Below, in pieces: positions 48,690 to 56,386 of a stretch of DNA of 64,000 nt. The notes below the pieces were generated by a model. It did no database searches. It saw only the letters and a list, made by a program, of their open reading frames with translations, and was not told the DNA's origin. Where the stretch lies: the NCBI GenBank assembly GCA_020638295.1, contig JACKIU010000002.1:626548-690547 (forward strand), written 5' to 3'. The first letter of the stretch is position 1. Each line of letters opens with the position of its first letter. The DNA is from Rhodospirillales bacterium (lineage in GTDB: Bacteria; Pseudomonadota; Alphaproteobacteria; Micavibrionales; Micavibrionaceae). The translations under genes were made by a program, and so were the position numbers.

Positions 48690-49322
48690 TTAGGCTCCTT
48701 CTGTGGTAAGAATGCCGACTTTGCGCAGGCCCGCGATCATCGCGGCGCGCTTTGTGTCGTCATCGACGGTTGAGTGGAAAGTGAGGGCCGGTATCGACAC
48801 GATTGCATCACGGGCGATAACAATGCCTTGCGCATCCGCGGCGCTTGCGTCCGCTTCAAAAGCCAGAACAGCTTTTGCCTCGCCCAGACCGGTCAAGTCA
48901 CCGTGTTTTGCAATATCGTATTTGCCGTCCCCGGACACAGTGACGGTAAACAGATCTCCGACCTCAAAATCGGTGGCACCATCCGCAATCGTAAAATTCA
49001 GATGATCCCCGGCATAGGCCGCGCCGACCTCGGCATCCGGCAGGCGATAGCCGCTTGGCGCAACGACCGAGAACGTCCCGCCGTCTGCCGCCGCGGCGAT
49101 GCATTCAAGCTTGTAAACGCCGGGCTCCGCTTTTGAGCCAAGCGTAACCGTGCCAATGTCCCCGTCACCGGTGTTGGCAACGTCTGCCTCTTCCGTGAGC
49201 GTGTTTTTGGTCTGCTGACCTAAAACAGTGCCGGGAGTGAGAACGCCCGCACCATTGGCAATGGTGACAGCTTCCCGGCTGTATTGACCGGTTTCTTCGC
49301 GCAGAAGAAAATCGCCGGTCAT
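48690..49322 (-). CDS. Phage head decoration protein (gpD-like), N-terminus altered
   Basis: 210 residues from ATG 49322, or 215 from TTG 49337. TGDFLLREETGQYSREAVTI and GVLTPGTVLGQ are the conserved start of alphaproteobacterial decoration proteins, which normally have a few more residues before GDF. The middle (~60-150) is a beta-rich extension. Its start lies at the deletion junction with the portal gene, so the native start and ribosome-binding site appear lost. Confidence 0.78.
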   Translation of the reverse strand: MTGDFLLREETGQYSREAVTIANGAGVLTPGTVLGQQTKNTLTEEADVANTGDGDIGTVTLGSKAEPGVYKLECIAAAADGGTFSVVAPSGYRLPDAEVGAAYAGDHLNFTIADGATDFEVGDLFTVTVSGDGKYDIAKHGDLTGLGEAKAVLAFEADASAADAQGIVIARDAIVSIPALTFHSTVDDDTKRAAMIAGLRKVGILTTEGA

Positions 49323-50670
49323 CCGTGCGGCTGACAAAGCCCGAGCGCACGGCGATTTTGTCGGCGTTGGCCTCTTGCTGCGGATTCACGTAGGGCCAGC
49401 CCGGTTTGAGCCATTTCACTTTCAGATAGGGGCGCGGGTTAAAGGCAAAATCTTTCGCCTCAAACAGGCCGACCTTGAAAGTTTCGACCATGAAGGCGCG
49501 CCATACCGGCGTGCAAAATTGCGCGATGAGAAGCTGGTTTTGGAATTGCTCCCAAATCCGCTGCGCCTCGTTCAATCCCCACCGGATGGAGGAAAAGCTC
49601 ACGCCCGTCAAATCGCCGGTCATTTGTTCGTACATAACATCCGCGCCCGCGGCGGTGGCGCGCAGGTTCATTTTCACGAAAGGATCGTATGTGCTTCCCA
49701 CGTCCGCGGATTCCGCGGTGGTGATTTCCTGCCCCGGATCAAGATAAAGACCGGTGCCAGGCTCAAGGTTGGTGTCGAACGGTTTGCTTTCGTCGCTTTC
49801 GCCGCCCGTTAAGGCGCTTGCCAGTTGCTCGTCCAGAACGCTGCGCTCGTCATCGGCAGGGGAGGTGATAAAAAATGTCAGATAGGCGGCGAATTTCTTG
49901 CGGATCAGTTCCGCGTCTTCATATTCCATCAAATCCATCATGCGCAGGATCGAGCTTGCGACTTTTGGAAAGCCGCGCGTCTGGCCGGGTCTTTCGACTT
50001 CAAAAATATGCAGGATTTCATCGGCGGGAACGCGGATACGCTTTACCGCGTCCCGAATGCCGTACATTTCATTCGGATGCTCTTTCCACAAGTGGTAAGC
50101 GGTGATCCGGTCTTGATTGTCAAACTCGATCCCCTGAATAACCTTGCTGCCGTTTCCAAGATGGGTGTTGTAGGTGTGATCCAGATGATCGGATTCAAGG
50201 ACTTTCAATTGAAACGGGATGAGCAGGTTAAAATCATCCGTGGGCCGGTATATTTTGCGCACCAAAACCTCGCCGGATTGATAGACCGAGCGCACGACAA
50301 GAGCCTGCAAGCCGTAAAAGTCGAGCCGTCCGTCCGCGTCCGCCTCCATTACCCATTCTTCCCACGCTTCCTTGATTGCCGTCTGAAAGTCTTTGTCGCC
50401 GCCTTTGGGGATCGGACGGATTCCATTGCCGACGACATTGGCCACAAAGGAGCGGTCGGCCCGGCGCATCCACGGAATATTGCGCACCTGATCGCGCGCG
50501 CGGTCGCGCATGCGCACCAAGGAGCCGTTGACCAGCGCATTGATCGCCGCGCTCGGCGGGCGAAAGTTTTTCATGCGGCGGCCCGTGCTGGCCGCATCAA
50601 AACCGGATGTAAAATTGGCCCGGATGGGTTTTCCGTCCGGGCCTAACAAAGAAGGTCTGTTTTGCATCAA
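49165..50670 (-). pseudogene. Phage portal protein (lambda gpB family), C-terminus lost
   Basis: Residues 1 to ~447 are portal sequence (MRRADRSFVANVVGNGIRPI ... SSIRWGLNEAQRIWEQFQNQ ... PYVNPQQEANADKIAVRSGF). The open frame then runs ~55 codons out of phase through the decoration gene (VSRTDDRRFSSARRN), giving a nonsense tail. Family members have a further ~70 residues and are followed by an S49-type protease/scaffold gene, which is missing. A deletion from the portal 3' end to the start of the decoration gene explains both. Confidence 0.82.
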
Positions 50671-50883
50671 TTAAACTCCTCTTGAACTGGAGAGATGAAC
50701 GCGGCGGGATTTGCGCTTGCCGTCCCTGGCGTTCAGCTTTCGGCGGATATTGATAATCGCGCGCTCCATTTCCGGCAGGGATTGAAATTCTATGGTTTTG
50801 CCGTCATAGGTGAGGCGGCGGGTGCCGCTGGCGTAATTTTTCTCAAGTTCCGCCAGCATGTCCCATGTCCATGCAACGTCCAT
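50671..50883 (-). CDS. gpW-like head-tail joining protein
   Basis: 70 residues. ELEKNYASGTRRLTYDGKTI and SLPEMERAIINIRRKLNARD match the small gpW family that stabilises packaged DNA at the head vertex. It lies directly before the portal gene as in lambda. Intact. Confidence 0.82.
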   Translation of the reverse strand: MDVAWTWDMLAELEKNYASGTRRLTYDGKTIEFQSLPEMERAIINIRRKLNARDGKRKSRRVHLSSSRGV

Positions 50884-50990
50884 GTTTTTCCTCGATATTT
50901 GAAAGGGTTAGAAAAAAGTTCTTGAATTATGCAAAAAAAACGCTAAAGTGCGTTTTGTTGGCAACGAAATCCATAACCAAAGGTGCTGTA

Positions 50991-51308
50991 ATGTTTTATT
51001 TGCACAGACTGAACGAAGTAAAAGAGGCTCATGAATACGGTCTTACAGGGCGGTTTGCAATTGTTGGCCCTGCTCACGGCCAAGGGGAAAAGAAGGCTCT
51101 TTTGGAACTGGAAAAATCGTTAACGCCTCCCTCTTTTAGTCGCGCAGTGGTAGACCCGGGACAAAATCCCTTGGTTTTTAACTCTGCAGCCCAAGAGTTT
51201 CTTCTGGATGAAGATTCTTTACGAAGAAGAATAGAAAACAACCCTACACAATCTCCTGTATCGGCAGCGGCGCTTAAGTCGCTGGAAAGCTGTTACGATC
51301 ATCGGTAA
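50991..51308 (+). CDS. Plus-strand moron protein, unknown
   Basis: 105 residues from MFYLHRLNEVKEAHEYGLTG, with AAAGG 8 bases upstream. It lies against the direction of the head operon, between gpW and the terminase fragment, so it is probably an independently expressed lysogenic cargo gene. No family recognised. A longer frame from 50865 overlaps gpW. The protein is hydrophilic and has no signal peptide. Confidence 0.5.
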   Translation: MFYLHRLNEVKEAHEYGLTGRFAIVGPAHGQGEKKALLELEKSLTPPSFSRAVVDPGQNPLVFNSAAQEFLLDEDSLRRRIENNPTQSPVSAAALKSLESCYDHR

Positions 51309-51656
51309 TTACTGGTGTCTGGTTCGAATGCGGCGCGGTCTGCGCTTTTTGACTTCACCGGCCTGCGGGATTTCTTTCGGCTCTTCCGCCTCGGCTTTGG
51401 GTTTTGGTACGTGTCTCAGCTGGCTTTCCAAAGCCAATAAGTCGCCCTGAATGCTATCCTCCGGGATCTCCCGCATAGCCGCCAGCGCCTTCCACTTGTC
51501 AACCGAAAAGCGGCTTATGCCCAGACGCTCCGCGCAAGCCATGTTATAAACCCGGCAATCCAGAAAATGGTTTTCGCCGGACACCATCCATTCTGTGATC
51601 TCGCGCCCGCCGCGCTGGTGCGTGACAAGGCTTTCTGCGGTCAGCTGCTTGAAATA
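51309..51656 (-). pseudogene. Terminase large subunit (GpA family), C-terminal fragment
   Basis: About 115 codons remain, with the conserved GpA ending: EWMVSGENHFLDCRVYN and MACAERLGISRF. The open frame begins at the IS630 end (51657); the ATPase and nuclease domains, normally ~550 residues, are gone. It shows that the prophage packaged DNA by a lambda-type terminase, but can do so no longer. Confidence 0.82.
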
Positions 51657-52550
51657 TAGTCATTTAAATTAACATTTACACGTAACAAGAGCATCAAGGG
51701 TTGTTTTTTGCTCGGCATTTTTCCAGTTTGTTTTGATGGCTCCGAATGTATTTTCGATGGGGTTGAGGTCGGGAGAATATTTGGGGAGGCATAAGAGTTT
51801 GTGCCCTTTTTCTTCGAGCATGGCTTTGATTTTTGCTTTGGGGTGAAAGGGCGCGTTGTCCATGACGATGACACTGGGCTTTGTCAGGGTTCTCAACAAA
51901 TGCTCCCTGATCCACCACAAGACGGTTGTGCCTTCGCACGAACCTTCGAACAAGATCGGCGCAAGCCATTGTTTGCTTTTTCGCCGTTGCGCCATGATGA
52001 GATTCGTGCGCGTATTCTTCCCGCCCCGCACATCGCCGTAAATTTTTATCCCGCGCTCTGCCCAGCCTGCATCGCGCCGAACATCCTCCTCAAACCCGCT
52101 CTCATCAAAGTAAATAATGTTGTCGGAGCCATACGCGCAGAGCAGTTTGCGCAGGCGGCACAGATATGCCGCTCTTTTCATATTGTTTCGTTCCAAATAT
52201 CGTCGTTGTTTTTTTTAACGATTTTCATCGTCTTAAGCGCTATCGACAGGCCGGGAACGCTGATGCCAAAAATCTCAGCGCGTTCGCGTAATAGCATATC
52301 CGGATGTTGCCGCACATGACGGCGAAGCTCTTCCTTGTCCAATTTGCGACGCCGCAAACCATGTTTCTTAGGAGAAAGGTCACCGCGCAACAACCAGTTA
52401 TAAACACTCTTGCGCGATACGTTATAACGGCGCGCCGCTTCCGCTTTGCTGCCGCCCGAGAGAACAAAATCCACGACCCGCTCTCGTATATCAATCGAAC
52501 ATGTCATACCAAAATATAACATGTGTAAATATTATTTTAAATTACTATAA
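51657..52550 (-). mobile_element. IS630-family element (about 894 bp)
   Basis: Terminal inverted repeats: left TATAGTCATTTAAATTAACA ... and right (complement) TATAGTAATTTAAAATAATA ..., both followed by TTTACAC. TA lies at each edge, the target duplicated by this Tc1/mariner-like family. It contains two overlapping transposase frames. Genes on both sides (terminase, integrase) are beheaded exactly at its ends. Confidence 0.88.
51669..52507 (-). CDS. IS630 transposase made by -1 frameshift
   Basis: Frame A (52178-52507, MTCSIDIRERVVDFVLSGGS ... RKSVYNWLLRGDLSPKKHG) carries the helix-turn-helix. Frame B (51669-52196) carries the DDE core (IIYFDESGFEEDVRRDAGWA, VIVMDNAPFHPKAKIK, YSPDLNPIENTFGAIK). 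They overlap at a run of eight A (GTTAAAAAAAACAAC, 52208-52216); a -1 slip gives VKKKQRRYLERNNMKRAAYL and a continuous ~280-residue transposase. The catalytic triad D, D, E is present, so it may be active. Confidence 0.85.
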
Positions 52551-53299
52551 TTCCAAGCCCGCCGGAGTTTGATTTACTCAAAGTGCCAAAGCGCACTCCA
52601 ACGCCGGTGCCCTATAATGTCACGAAAAAATATCTGGAGGGCTTTGATGAAAAACTCCACGCCCATACGCGGCTGGCTTATATTCTCTGCGTCCAGACCG
52701 GAATGCGGGCGCGGGAATGCGCGCAGATCAGGGATCGTCAATATTATGAAGAGGAGCAAGTTCTGGCTTTAAGTCCGGATCAGACCAAAACCGCGACCGG
52801 GCGGTTTGTGCATGTGAATGACGTGGCGCACAAGGCGCTCATGGAATGCCGCCGCCTGGGCGATTATTTGTGGGAGGTGTTGGAGCAATACCCGCATATT
52901 TTTGAGGAATACCGCCAGAAATACAATATTCATACCCGCGGCGATATTCACTTTATTCTCTTTCGCCGTAACGGGACAGGCGTTCCCCGCCCGGTCAAGC
53001 ATGTGGCGACAACGGCATGGAAGCGCGTTAAAAAGGAAGTCGGCATTGATTACCGCTGGCACGATACGCGCGCCGCTTTTTGCACGGACACGCTGGGCAG
53101 TAACGGCGACCTCAACGCGGTGCGGCAACTCGCGGGCCACCAAGATATACAGACCACGCAGAAATATCTCCACGCCTCCGACCCGCATTTGCGAAAAGCC
53201 GTTAAAAGCCTTGCCGCCGCCCGGCCTTTGGCTGTGCCCAAAATGAAGCCGGAGAAGATTTCATCCAAGCTTGCCAAAACCCTTGAGAAAGCGGCTTAA
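52551..53299 (+). pseudogene. Prophage tyrosine integrase, N-terminus removed by IS630
   Basis: About 248 codons open from the IS edge. The catalytic domain is complete: Arg in TGMRARECAQI, HDTRAAF (H-x-x-R), LAGHQDIQTT and Tyr in QKYLHAS. The N-terminal core-binding domain and start codon are missing. A shortened protein could start at ATG inside, but would lack DNA-binding arms. This was probably the integrase of the lambda-type prophage. Confidence 0.82.
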
Positions 53300-53463
53300 T
53301 TAAATTTTTGGCCGTTTTCTTTATTAGTGGTGCTCGTTAATTAAATGCTCTTAATTAAGGGGTGCGCCTCCCCAAGAGCGAAAGTTTGACAAATCCATGA
53401 AAATGTCGTATCTTTGTATGTATAGGATGTCGTATTTTTGAACACCTAACTAATTGGTATAAA

Positions 53464-53877
53464 ATGGCTAAATATGGAACATTATTGTACAAGATTTCCG
53501 CACGTATATCGAGGAAGAAAGAAGCCGTTTTCGTGCGGGAGGATTTTGCAGACATTGGCGGATATGACCAGATTGGCCGTATCCTACGCCAGCTTGCGGC
53601 TTCCGGTAAGCTTATCAAGATAGGCTATGGCCTGTATGCAAAGGCGAAGCCTTCCCCGTTGACAGGTGAAATCACTCCCACCCTCCCTTTACCGAGTCTG
53701 GCAAAAGAAGCCCTGGAGCGTTTGGGCGTTGAAACGGGTGTATCAGAATTGGAAAGGCTTTATAATGCCGGGAGAACGACTCAGGTTCCCACTGGCCGCA
53801 GGATCGCCGTCAAAGGGCGTGTGAGCCGGAAAATCGGATATGATGGAACCTATGTAAGTTATGAACGCTCTGCCTGA
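53464..53877 (+). CDS. AbiEi-like antitoxin (type IV toxin-antitoxin)
   Basis: 137 residues. An N-terminal winged-helix region (VFVREDFADIGGYDQIGRIL RQL split here for length) precedes GYGLYAKAKPSP, a motif common to AbiEi/DUF6088-type antitoxins. The C-terminus (RIAVKGRVSRKIGYDGTYVS) follows. It overlaps the toxin gene by 17 bases. Such antitoxins repress the operon and counter the toxin without direct contact. Confidence 0.8.
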   Translation: MAKYGTLLYKISARISRKKEAVFVREDFADIGGYDQIGRILRQLAASGKLIKIGYGLYAKAKPSPLTGEITPTLPLPSLAKEALERLGVETGVSELERLYNAGRTTQVPTGRRIAVKGRVSRKIGYDGTYVSYERSA

Positions 53878-54814
53878 TAAAGACCTGTTTATAGAAGTCG
53901 CCAAAATCAAGCGTATGGAAGAATCTTTCGTTGAGAAAGATTGGCTGGTCACACAGGTTATTCATACAATCCAGAGCATCAACCGGGAAGGCTTTGAAGT
54001 CGTCTTTTCAGGTGGGACAGCCCTTTCAAAAGCCCATAATATTCTGTTCCGGTTTTCGGAAGATGTGGATTTCCGGGTGCTGGTAAAACCGGAGTTTAGA
54101 AATCGCAAAAATCTTTCCAGCTTCAAACACGCCGTTGTTGATGCGCTTCGCGCCGATGGTTTTGCTGTTGAAGACCGTCATGTGAGAGCCAGAGATCAAA
54201 ACCGTTTCTTTGCCATTGATCTGGAGTATGAAACGGCTTTCCCAAAAGCAGATGCGCTGCGTCCTCATAATGCTACAGATGAGCGCCCCCCTCATATCCA
54301 GATTGAAATGACAGCGCGGGATATTCAGCTTCCCCAAATTGCGCTGCCGGTCTCGTCCTTTCTGAACGAACTGGCAAAGAAGCCGCCGGAAGTCCCTCTC
54401 ATAGGGTGCATCGACCCGGTCGAAAGCGCGGCGGACAAACTCAGCGCCCTTGCGTGGCGCATTCCCGACAGGGTGCGCGGCGATCAATATGATGATCCTT
54501 CCGTTATCCGGCATATTCACGATTTAGCCGTACTTAAAGACCGGGCCTTGGCCCATATCGGATTTGCGGAACTGGTTGCAAAATCCATGCAGGAAGACAA
54601 TAACCGCGCCAAAAACGATCCTTCTTTGGAAAGCATGGCCGTCCCTGAAAAGCTGGCCAGGATGCTGGCTATTTTGACAGAGGATACGAAATACGCGGAA
54701 GAATACAGGCGTTTTGTTGAGGATGTTTCTTACGCAAAATCGGGGGAAACTCCTGATTTTGCAACCGCCCTTCAGGCCGTCCGGCTCCTTATAGACAGCG
54801 TTCTGCAATCGTAA
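53861..54814 (+). CDS. AbiEii-like nucleotidyltransferase toxin
   Basis: 317 residues. The nucleotidyltransferase signature is clear: FSGGTALSKAHNILFRFSED then VDFRVL (GG-x-A-L-x-K and D-x-D), with KLSALAWRIPDR downstream and a helical C-terminus. AbiEii toxins add nucleotides to tRNA or other targets, causing growth arrest and abortive phage infection. Translationally coupled to the antitoxin. Both lie just outside the truncated prophage integrase. Confidence 0.88.
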   Translation: MNALPDKDLFIEVAKIKRMEESFVEKDWLVTQVIHTIQSINREGFEVVFSGGTALSKAHNILFRFSEDVDFRVLVKPEFRNRKNLSSFKHAVVDALRADGFAVEDRHVRARDQNRFFAIDLEYETAFPKADALRPHNATDERPPHIQIEMTARDIQLPQIALPVSSFLNELAKKPPEVPLIGCIDPVESAADKLSALAWRIPDRVRGDQYDDPSVIRHIHDLAVLKDRALAHIGFAELVAKSMQEDNNRAKNDPSLESMAVPEKLARMLAILTEDTKYAEEYRRFVEDVSYAKSGETPDFATALQAVRLLIDSVLQS

Positions 54815-54944
54815 TCTAAACCCGCCGTAAGACAGTTTTGACCGAGTGTCTAACAAAAGTATCTAACGGGCGATGAGAGGGGAAAAACGGAGGGATGCAA
54901 GCTATTGAATTTAAACAAAACAGAGCTTCATATTTTCCCCACGC

Positions 54945-54990
54945 ACATAATGCTCATAACCTAAAGGTCAGAGGTTCAAATCCTGCCAAA
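54945..54990 (+). other. tRNA-Met-like 3' fragment (possible old att site)
   Basis: GCTCATAACCTAAAGGTCAG then AGGTTCAAATCCTGCC resembles the anticodon-loop-to-T-arm part of a CAT-anticodon tRNA. Stems are imperfect and the acceptor is missing. Overlaps the end of the integrase relic. Confidence 0.4.
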
Positions 54991-55114
54991 CCTTTGTACC
55001 GCTGGTTCGCACAAGTAATTGTAGCCCATCACCATCATATAAACGATAAGCCTTGTCTGCGGGCTTAGCATTCTCAACTTCTTTATCTGTAAGCCTTACA
55101 ACTCTTCTGGCCAT
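54968..55114 (-). pseudogene. P4-type integrase, N-terminal relic
   Basis: 48 codons from MARRVVRLTDKEVENAKPAD through AYRLYDGDGLQLLVRTSGTK to a premature stop. This is the conserved N-terminal arm-binding domain (DUF4102) of P4-type tyrosine integrases. GGAGG lies 8 bases before the ATG. The rest, including the catalytic domain, is missing, and the frame runs into the tRNA-like fragment. It marks a former tRNA-integrated island. Confidence 0.75.
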
Positions 55115-55575
55115 ATCCAGCACCTCCATAACAGTACAAAATCAAAATCCAACTGAATATACTGCGTACTGTACTGTTAAAAACTTTGGAAGAGGCGTGT
55201 CCTTAACGAACTTTCAGAGACTCTAAATCCTGTTTATAACTTTAAAAACAAAGACTTAAAGACGCTAATGGATTTCTATGGAAGTTGAATTGGTTGTGTG
55301 CTCGCACTATGAGCTAAACTAGTTCTATTTAACGATTACCCTAATCCATCCTCAATATTACAATAACCATTTGATATTAGGCGATAAATTCAAAATGCGC
55401 GCCATGGCCTTCCAATCAAAAACCTGAAGGTCGTATAAAGAGCCAAAATGCCTGTAATGCATGTGGAACCTGTACACATAGATGACAGGTTCACAGGTGT
55501 TTTTCTGCTCCAGAAGACGGAAAATAAATGCGTTATTCGCTTGATAATATCAGCGAATGAAGCGTTACTGATCTC

Positions 55576-56337
55576 ATGAACATCATCACTTACAGCGATA
55601 TCCATCTTGAATTTGGCCATAATTGGCGGCCACCGAAAAACATTGACGGTGATGTTATGCTGCTGGCTGGCGATATGGTCACGTTCAATCAATACAAACC
55701 CCTCAAGTATTTTCTGACGCACTGGGAAAAGCCGGTCATTTACATTTCAGGTAATCACGAATATTACGACACCCGGATCGGTGCAGCAGAAAAAGTTGCG
55801 GTGGAATGGATCGCCAGAAAACTGCCGCATGTGCATTACCTTAAGGACAGCGCGATTGAGATTGATGGTGTTCATTTCTTTGGCGGCACCATGTGGACGG
55901 ATTTTGATGGCGCAAATTATAGTGCCATGGCCTGTGCCCAAAGAGCCATGAATGATTACAGGGTTATAAAAACAGACAAAAGAAGCCACCTTCAGCCCGA
56001 GGACACAGTCGAGTTTCATAAAACCTATGTACAGAACCTGTTGGCATGGTTTGAAAAAGATTTAAGCGGTCCGCGCGTTGTTCTATCCCATCACGCGCCA
56101 ATTCCTAGCCCCTCTGGCAAAAATCGTTATGACGATCCGCTTTTGGATGCCGCCTACACATCGCGGGACATGATTAAAATAATAGACCAGCACCAACCAG
56201 ACCTTTGGGTTTACGGCCATACGCATCAACCGAATGATCAAACCTTCGGTAAAACCCGGATTATCTCAAACCCGCGTGGCTATCCAAAATATGAATGCGA
56301 AGGGTTTGATCCTTACGGCAAGCCTGTAACCCTGTAA
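55576..56337 (+). CDS. Calcineurin-like metallophosphoesterase
   Basis: 253 residues with all five family blocks: SDIHLE (about 7-12), LAGDMV, GNHEYYD (about 58-64), LSHHAP and YGHTHQPN. These place two metal ions for phosphoester hydrolysis. Substrate unknown. The family is widespread, also in defence and phage cargo loci. Monocistronic, with a terminator at 56360; convergent with the DUF262 gene. Confidence 0.9.
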   Translation: MNIITYSDIHLEFGHNWRPPKNIDGDVMLLAGDMVTFNQYKPLKYFLTHWEKPVIYISGNHEYYDTRIGAAEKVAVEWIARKLPHVHYLKDSAIEIDGVHFFGGTMWTDFDGANYSAMACAQRAMNDYRVIKTDKRSHLQPEDTVEFHKTYVQNLLAWFEKDLSGPRVVLSHHAPIPSPSGKNRYDDPLLDAAYTSRDMIKIIDQHQPDLWVYGHTHQPNDQTFGKTRIISNPRGYPKYECEGFDPYGKPVTL

Positions 56338-56359
56338 AATATGTACACATTCTTCACAG

Positions 56360-56386
56360 GCTCTACAGGTTTTTAGAGCGTCTTTT
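56360..56386 (+). terminator. Terminator of the metallophosphoesterase gene
   Basis: GCTCT (56360-56364) / AGAGC (56375-56379), 10-base loop, then GTCTTTTTA. Confidence 0.55.

Larger units (their letters stand above)
36393..53299. mobile_element. Defective lambda-type siphophage prophage (about 16.9 kb)
   Basis: Contiguous minus-strand head and tail genes in lambda order (terminase, gpW, portal, decoration, capsid, head-tail joiners, tail terminator, tail tube, G/GT, tape measure, tail tip), plus a truncated plus-strand integrase. Terminase, portal, capsid, tail tip and integrase are all damaged, and the early/regulatory region is missing at the IS630 insertion. It cannot form phage by itself. 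Confidence 0.85.
54815..55575. other. Gene-poor remnant region
   Basis: 761 bases. It contains a tRNA-Met-like 3' fragment and an integrase N-terminal relic (annotated separately). Further right is AT-rich sequence with a hairpin AACCTGT/ACAGGTT followed by T-rich sequence near 55468-55500. I see no intact gene. It looks like the decayed edge of an integrated element. Confidence 0.5.

Noticed and set aside
49825..50646. 273-codon plus-strand frame opposite the portal gene
   Set aside because: Antisense to a clearly conserved portal protein, with no ribosome-binding site.
53296..53381. TTAATTAA repeats and GCTCTT ... AAGAGC hairpin as a mobile-element end
   Set aside because: Three TTAATTAA copies and a nested hairpin are seen, but there is no partner end or target duplication; it may be a terminator-like or operator structure of the AbiE pair.
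55460..55505. Hairpin AACCTGT/ACAGGTT as a terminator of a plus-strand gene
   Set aside because: No gene precedes it; left inside the remnant region description.
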